Positions 5,798-9,476 of a stretch of DNA of 9,476 bases are shown here, in pieces. The position numbers and the translations under genes are program-made. The stretch is taken from NCBI GenBank assembly GCA_025355835.1, contig JANXYW010000080.1, positions 1 to 9,476 of the forward strand. The letters run 5' to 3'. The notes beneath the pieces are model-generated. The model ran no database searches. It was not told the DNA's origin and saw only the letters and a program-made list of their open reading frames with translations. Numbering within the stretch: position 1 is the first letter of the stretch; each line of letters opens with the position of its first letter. Source of the stretch: Chloroflexota bacterium (GTDB taxonomy: Bacteria; Chloroflexota; Dehalococcoidia; DSTF01; JACRBR01).

Positions 5798-7831
5798 ATG
5801 ATCGACGTGAAGCTGAGTGAGCTCGATGAGTTGTGCGTCAACACGATACGCACCCTCTCGATCGATGCCGTGCAGAAGGCCAACTCCGGGCACCCGGGTG
5901 CACCGATGGGCGCTGGCCTGATGGCCTACGTGCTCTGGGATCGCGTCCTGAAGCACAATCCGGCGGACCCCGCGTGGCCCGATCGCGATCGCTTCGTGCT
6001 CTCGGCAGGGCACGCGTCGATGCTCCTGTATAGCCTCCTCTTCATGACAGGCTACAGCGGCATCACGCTCGACGACATCGAACACTTCCGCCAATGGGGC
6101 TACCCCACGGCCGGTCACCCGGAGCGCGGCGCGATCGCAGGTATCGAGACGACGACGGGGCCGCTCGGACAGGGCTTCGCAACAGCGGTCGGCATGGCGC
6201 TCGCTGAGCGCTTCCTCAGCGCGACGTTCAATCGCCCCGATGGCGCGATCGTCGACCACCACACGTTTGTGCTCGCCAGCGACGGCGATCTGCAAGAAGG
6301 CATCAGTCACGAGGCGGCGTCGCTTGCGGGCCATCAGAAGCTGGGCAAGCTGATCTGCTTGTACGACTCGAACCACGTCCAGCTCGATGGCCCGACGACG
6401 CTCGCGTTCACCGAAGATGTTGGCAAGCGCTTCGAGGCGTACGAATGGCACGTCCAGCGCATCGACGGCATGGTTGCGGACGATGTCGAGGCGGCGTTGC
6501 GCGCGGCGCAAGCGGACGATCGGCCATCGATCATCATCGCCAGCACGCACATCGGCTTCGGCAGCCCGAACAAGCAAGATAGCTCGAAAGCCCACGGTAG
6601 CCCGCTCGGCGCCGAAGAAGTTGCGCTCACGAAGCGCGCCTACGGCTGGCCCGAAGATACGTCGTTCTACGTGCCGGAAGAAGCGCTGGTTCACTGTCGC
6701 AAGGCAATCGAACGCGGCACCGAGCAGCTGCGCACGTGGCAGACTCGCTTCGACGCGTACGCGAAGGCTCATGCCCCTGAAGCGCGGCAGTTCACCCAGG
6801 CGATGGCTGGCGAGCTGCCCGCCGGCTGGGATGCCGCGCTGCCATCATGGACGCCGGACGACAAGCCGATGGGCTCACGCATCGCGTCCGGCGCTACTCT
6901 CAACGCCATCGCCGACGCGCTTCCGCTGCTCGTTGGTGGGTCGGCCGATCTGAGCGAATCGAACAGCACAGACCTCAAAGGTAAAGGCATCGCCTCGCAC
7001 GAGGACCCGGCCGGGCGCAACTTCTATTACGGCGTCCGCGAGCACGCGATGGGCGCCGCGATCAACGGCATGGCCGCGCACGGCGGCGTCATTCCGTTCG
7101 CCGGCACGTTCTTGGTCTTCTCCGACTACAACAGGCCGGCGATCCGCATCGCGGCGCTCAGTGAGTTTCGTTCGATCTTCGTCTTCACGCACGACAGTAT
7201 CGGCCTGGGCGAAGACGGCCCGACGCACCAGCCGATCGAACATCTGGCGGCGTTGCGTGCAATGCCACGCGTTCACGTCATCCGGCCGGCCGACGCGAAC
7301 GAATCGGCGATGGCGTGGAAGGCCGCGATCGAATACCACGGCCCAACCGTGTTCGCGTTCTCGCGCCAGGCGCTGCCCAACTTCGCGGGCACCGCCAAGG
7401 GCTGCGCGCGCGGCCTGCTGCGCGGCGCCTACGTCATCAGCGAAGCCGAAGGCGGGCGTCCGGACGCGATTCTCATCGCTACCGGCTCCGAAGTAGGGCT
7501 GGCGGTCGAAGCGCAAGCGCTGCTGCGAGAGCGTGGTGCGCAGGCGCGCGTCGTAAGCATGCCGTGCTGGGAGCTGTTCGAGGCGCAGGATCGCGCGTAT
7601 CGCGACGAGGTGCTGCCACCTGCGATCCGCGCACGGGTCTCGATCGAGGCCGGTGTGACGCAAGGTTGGCACCGCTGGATCGGCGACGCGGGCGACGCCA
7701 TCGGCATAGATGGGCGTTTTGGCGCATCGGCTCCGTATCAAACCATCATGGAGAAGTTGGGCTTCACGGCCGAGAACGTAGCTGAGCGCACCCTCGCGGT
7801 GATCAAGAACACGAGCGGCGTGAAGGTATAG
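5798..7831 (+). CDS. tkt: Transketolase
   Basis: Transketolase is a thiamine-diphosphate and Mg2+-dependent cytosolic dimer. It moves two-carbon ketol units between sugar phosphates of the pentose phosphate pathway (for example xylulose-5-P plus ribose-5-P to sedoheptulose-7-P plus glyceraldehyde-3-P). The product is 677 aa, normal for the family, with three domains in order: ThDP-binding (about 1-335), pyrimidine-binding (about 350-525) and C-terminal (about 540-675). Seen directly: H32 in [11 protein letters not shown]72 in AGHAS; GPLGQG at 121-126; the ThDP/Mg motif from SDGDLQEG (161-168) to N192; H266 in KAHGSPLG; the catalytic glutamate E415 in [10 protein letters not shown]; and [13 protein letters not shown]. 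All expected active-site residues are present. Start ATG at 5798 follows AAGAAAGAG. It is first in the operon with rpiB and tal, behind a consensus -10 box and a long leader. The transketolase length and the H72/H266 substrate histidines argue against a DXP synthase. Confidence 0.98.
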   Translation: MIDVKLSELDELCVNTIRTLSIDAVQKANSGHPGAPMGAGLMAYVLWDRVLKHNPADPAWPDRDRFVLSAGHASMLLYSLLFMTGYSGITLDDIEHFRQWGYPTAGHPERGAIAGIETTTGPLGQGFATAVGMALAERFLSATFNRPDGAIVDHHTFVLASDGDLQEGISHEAASLAGHQKLGKLICLYDSNHVQLDGPTTLAFTEDVGKRFEAYEWHVQRIDGMVADDVEAALRAAQADDRPSIIIASTHIGFGSPNKQDSSKAHGSPLGAEEVALTKRAYGWPEDTSFYVPEEALVHCRKAIERGTEQLRTWQTRFDAYAKAHAPEARQFTQAMAGELPAGWDAALPSWTPDDKPMGSRIASGATLNAIADALPLLVGGSADLSESNSTDLKGKGIASHEDPAGRNFYYGVREHAMGAAINGMAAHGGVIPFAGTFLVFSDYNRPAIRIAALSEFRSIFVFTHDSIGLGEDGPTHQPIEHLAALRAMPRVHVIRPADANESAMAWKAAIEYHGPTVFAFSRQALPNFAGTAKGCARGLLRGAYVISEAEGGRPDAILIATGSEVGLAVEAQALLRERGAQARVVSMPCWELFEAQDRAYRDEVLPPAIRARVSIEAGVTQGWHRWIGDAGDAIGIDGRFGASAPYQTIMEKLGFTAENVAERTLAVIKNTSGVKV

Positions 7832-7833
7832 GC

Positions 7834-8307
7834 ATGCGCATCGCAGTTGGAACAGATCACGCGGGGTTCTCGCTCAAAGCGACGATTGTTGGCGAACTGC
7901 GCCGCCTCGGTCACGAGGTCATCGACAAGGGCACGTTCGATGAGACGCCGGTCGACTATCCCGATTTCGCCGAGGCAGTGGGTCTGAGCATCATCTCCGG
8001 CGAGGCCGAGCGCGGCATCGTGCTTTGCGGAAGCGGCGTCGGCGCTTCGGTTGCGGCGAACAAGCTCGTCGGCATTCGCGCGGCCGTATGCCACGATACG
8101 TATTCGGCGCATCAGGGCGTCGAGCACGACGACATGAACGTGCTCACGCTGGGCGCGCGGATCATCGGCTCGGAGCTGGCGATCGAGCTCGTGCGCGCGT
8201 TCGCCGGTGCGCGCTTCTCCGGCGAGGCGCGCCACCAGCGACGGCTGGACAAGATTAACGCAATCGAAGCGCGTTCACTGCGCGCGAGGGAGGACGTCAA
8301 TGGCTAA
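7834..8307 (+). CDS. rpiB: Ribose-5-phosphate isomerase B
   Basis: RpiB is a cytosolic isomerase of the RpiB/LacAB family (PF02502). It interconverts ribulose-5-phosphate and ribose-5-phosphate, supplying the aldopentose used by transketolase. The product is 157 aa, slightly longer than the usual 140-150, with the extra residues in a charged C-terminal tail. Seen directly: GTDHAGF at 6-12 (D8, H9); the catalytic cysteine C65 in CGSGVGASVAANK, equivalent to Cys66 of the E. coli enzyme; HDTYSAHQG at 87-95; and H98 with DDMNVLTLG after it, the position of the ring-opening histidine. Having Cys makes it the E. coli/Thermotoga type rather than the mycobacterial type, which uses Glu. Some family members act on allose-6-P or galactose-6-P, but the tkt-rpiB-tal setting favours ribose-5-P. 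It starts 2 bp after the tkt stop and overlaps tal by 8 bp. Confidence 0.95.
   Translation: MRIAVGTDHAGFSLKATIVGELRRLGHEVIDKGTFDETPVDYPDFAEAVGLSIISGEAERGIVLCGSGVGASVAANKLVGIRAAVCHDTYSAHQGVEHDDMNVLTLGARIIGSELAIELVRAFAGARFSGEARHQRRLDKINAIEARSLRAREDVNG
8287..8293 (+). promoter_or_regulatory. Strong ribosome binding site for tal inside rpiB
   Basis: AGGGAGG, a near-perfect anti-16S match, lies in the last codons of rpiB, 6 nt before the ATG at 8300. It fixes the tal start at 8300 rather than the longer open frame beginning at 8207 and suggests strong independent initiation of transaldolase. Confidence 0.85.
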
Positions 8308-9448
8308 CTCGATGGTCGAACTGTACGACAAGCAGGGGCAGTCGCCCTGGCTCGACTTTATCCGCCGCAACATGCTGCACGACGGCGGCCTCAAGCGGTA
8401 CATCGATGAGGACGGCATTCGCGGTGTCACGGCGAACCCGACGATTTTCGCGCAGGCCATCGGCGCCGGCGACGACTACGACGCACAGATTGCAGACCTC
8501 GCGCGGCAGGGTATCGCGCCCGCCGATATGTTCGAGCGCATCGCGATCGACGACATTCGTGACGCGGCCGATCTATTGCGACCTGTGTACGACAGCTCCA
8601 ATGGCGGCGACGGCTATGTCAGCATCGAAGTGTCGCCGGACAAGGCGTTCCAGACGCAACCGACGATCGACGAAGCGAAGCGTTGGTGGGCGAACATCGA
8701 CCGGCCGAACCTGTTGATCAAGATCCCAGCGACGAGCGAAGGTATCCCCGCGATCGAAGAGTGCATCGCGGCCGGCATCAGCATCAACATCACGCTGATC
8801 TTCGCGATCAGCTTCTACGAGCGCGTGATGGAGGCGTACATACGCGGCATCGAGCGGCGCGTTGCGGCCGGGCAAGACGTCAGCCGCGTCCACTCCGTCG
8901 CAAGCTTTTTCGTGAGCCGCGTCGACACCGCGACAGACAAGCGCATCGATGCGAAGATCGCGGGCGCGACGAACGAAACGGATCGCGCGAAGCTACAGTC
9001 GCTGTTAGGCAAGGCCGCCGTGGCGAACGCCAAGATTGCGTACGAGCGCTTTGCCGCTGTCTTCGGCGCCGAGCGCTTCAAGAAGCTCGCAGCCGCTGGG
9101 GCGCGTTCGCAGCGGCCTTTGTGGGCCAGCACGGGCACGAAGAATAAGGCCTACAGCGACATTCTCTACATCCAGGAACTGATCGGCCCCGAAACCGTGA
9201 ACACGATGCCGCCGGCAACCATCGACGCGTTTCGCGATCACGGAGTCGCGCGTCGCACGATCGACGTGGGCGTCGCGGAGGCGCACGCGGTGATGCGCGA
9301 TCTTGCCGCTGCCGGCATCTCTATCGACGAAGTGACGGACGAACTGCAGCGCGACGGAGTCGCAGCGTTCTCGAAGTCGTTTCAGGAGATCAACACGATC
9401 ACGGCCGAGAAGGCGAGCATGCTCCAGTCGAAGGCGGGTGCCGCTTGA
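8300..9448 (+). CDS. tal: Transaldolase (long, mycobacterial type)
   Basis: Transaldolase moves a dihydroxyacetone unit from sedoheptulose-7-P to glyceraldehyde-3-P, giving erythrose-4-P and fructose-6-P, through a lysine Schiff base in a TIM barrel (PF00923). The product is 382 aa, which matches the long class typified by mycobacterial Tal rather than the roughly 317-aa E. coli TalB or the roughly 220-aa form. Seen directly: SPWLDFIRR at 15-23 (D19, the conserved N-terminal Asp); GVTANPTIF at 42-50; SIEVSPDKA; the Schiff-base lysine K141 in LLIKIPAT; SINITLIF with the catalytic Asn/Thr; and SFFVSRVDT downstream. In several bacteria this class is fused to a C-terminal phosphoglucose isomerase domain; here the protein stops after the barrel and a helical tail. 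ATG at 8300 overlaps the rpiB stop by 8 bp. It completes the non-oxidative pentose phosphate set with tkt and rpiB. Confidence 0.96.
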   Translation: MANSMVELYDKQGQSPWLDFIRRNMLHDGGLKRYIDEDGIRGVTANPTIFAQAIGAGDDYDAQIADLARQGIAPADMFERIAIDDIRDAADLLRPVYDSSNGGDGYVSIEVSPDKAFQTQPTIDEAKRWWANIDRPNLLIKIPATSEGIPAIEECIAAGISINITLIFAISFYERVMEAYIRGIERRVAAGQDVSRVHSVASFFVSRVDTATDKRIDAKIAGATNETDRAKLQSLLGKAAVANAKIAYERFAAVFGAERFKKLAAAGARSQRPLWASTGTKNKAYSDILYIQELIGPETVNTMPPATIDAFRDHGVARRTIDVGVAEAHAVMRDLAAAGISIDEVTDELQRDGVAAFSKSFQEINTITAEKASMLQSKAGAA

Positions 9449-9476
9449 AGTTCGTGCTCGGAGCGTACGAGCAGCG
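9445..9476 (+). CDS. Start of a further co-operonic gene, cut by the window edge
   Basis: A reading frame opens at TTG 9445, overlapping the tal TGA in the pattern TTGA, and reads (M)KFVLGAYEQ to the window end. An AAGGCGGG stretch about 6 nt upstream (9431-9438) could serve as a ribosome binding site; GTG at 9454 is an alternative start. Only about ten codons are visible, so identity is not readable. By operon logic a pentose-phosphate or glycolytic enzyme is expected, for example a phosphoglucose isomerase-like protein, which in some lineages is fused to this kind of transaldolase. That is a guess. Confidence 0.35.
   Translation, partial: MKFVLGAYEQ

Noticed and set aside
5708..6772. A 354-codon minus-strand open frame opposite the transketolase gene
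   Set aside because: It is a shadow frame of GC-rich coding DNA. The plus strand encodes an unmistakable transketolase here, and the antisense product is Arg/Ala/Val-rich with no recognisable domain.

Overview
The window is a gene-dense, GC-rich bacterial chromosome segment. It carries ten complete genes and one 3'-truncated gene, plus the first codons of a probable twelfth at the right edge. No RNA genes, CRISPR array, transposase, prophage gene or clear rho-independent terminator was seen. The content is housekeeping and central metabolism. I cannot fix the organism from sequence alone. Three traits fit Chloroflexota or a neighbouring GC-rich lineage: the long mycobacterial-type transaldolase, a yggS-proC-yggT cluster without sepF between the genes, and a DUF309 gene. 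This assignment is a low-confidence inference.

Left block (1-3141). A zinc-binding medium-chain dehydrogenase/quinone-oxidoreductase-like gene runs leftward off the window edge. Divergent from it, across a 92-bp intergenic region with candidate promoter elements for both directions, is a compact rightward operon. It encodes a DUF309 protein (TTG start), the YggS/PLPBP pyridoxal-phosphate homeostasis protein, pyrroline-5-carboxylate reductase (proC, GTG start) and a YggT-family membrane protein (TTG start directly after the proC stop). yggS-proC-yggT is a widely conserved neighbourhood. The DUF309 gene is the local addition.

Middle block (3183-5599). On the minus strand, a small cupin gene is followed, with a 26-bp overlap, by a gene for an aminoglycoside-phosphotransferase-fold kinase of unknown substrate. 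Head-to-head with the cupin, only about 34 bp away, is a plus-strand PLP-dependent enzyme. Its residues at the two diagnostic active-site positions (Thr/Thr) point to D-cysteine desulfhydrase rather than ACC deaminase.

Right block (5600-9476). A 198-bp intergenic region holds a perfect TATAAT -10 box and a leader of about 130 nt with an 8-bp inverted repeat. It precedes a tight operon for the pentose phosphate pathway: transketolase, ribose-5-phosphate isomerase B and transaldolase. rpiB starts 2 bp after the tkt stop, and tal overlaps the rpiB stop by 8 bp. A further ORF probably starts by overlapping the tal stop codon and continues out of the window. Together these enzymes interconvert pentose phosphates with fructose-6-phosphate and glyceraldehyde-3-phosphate.

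I did not find a convincing new biological system. The items most worth a second look are the kinase-cupin pair, the structured tkt leader, the co-operonic DUF309 gene, and the identity of the gene after tal.
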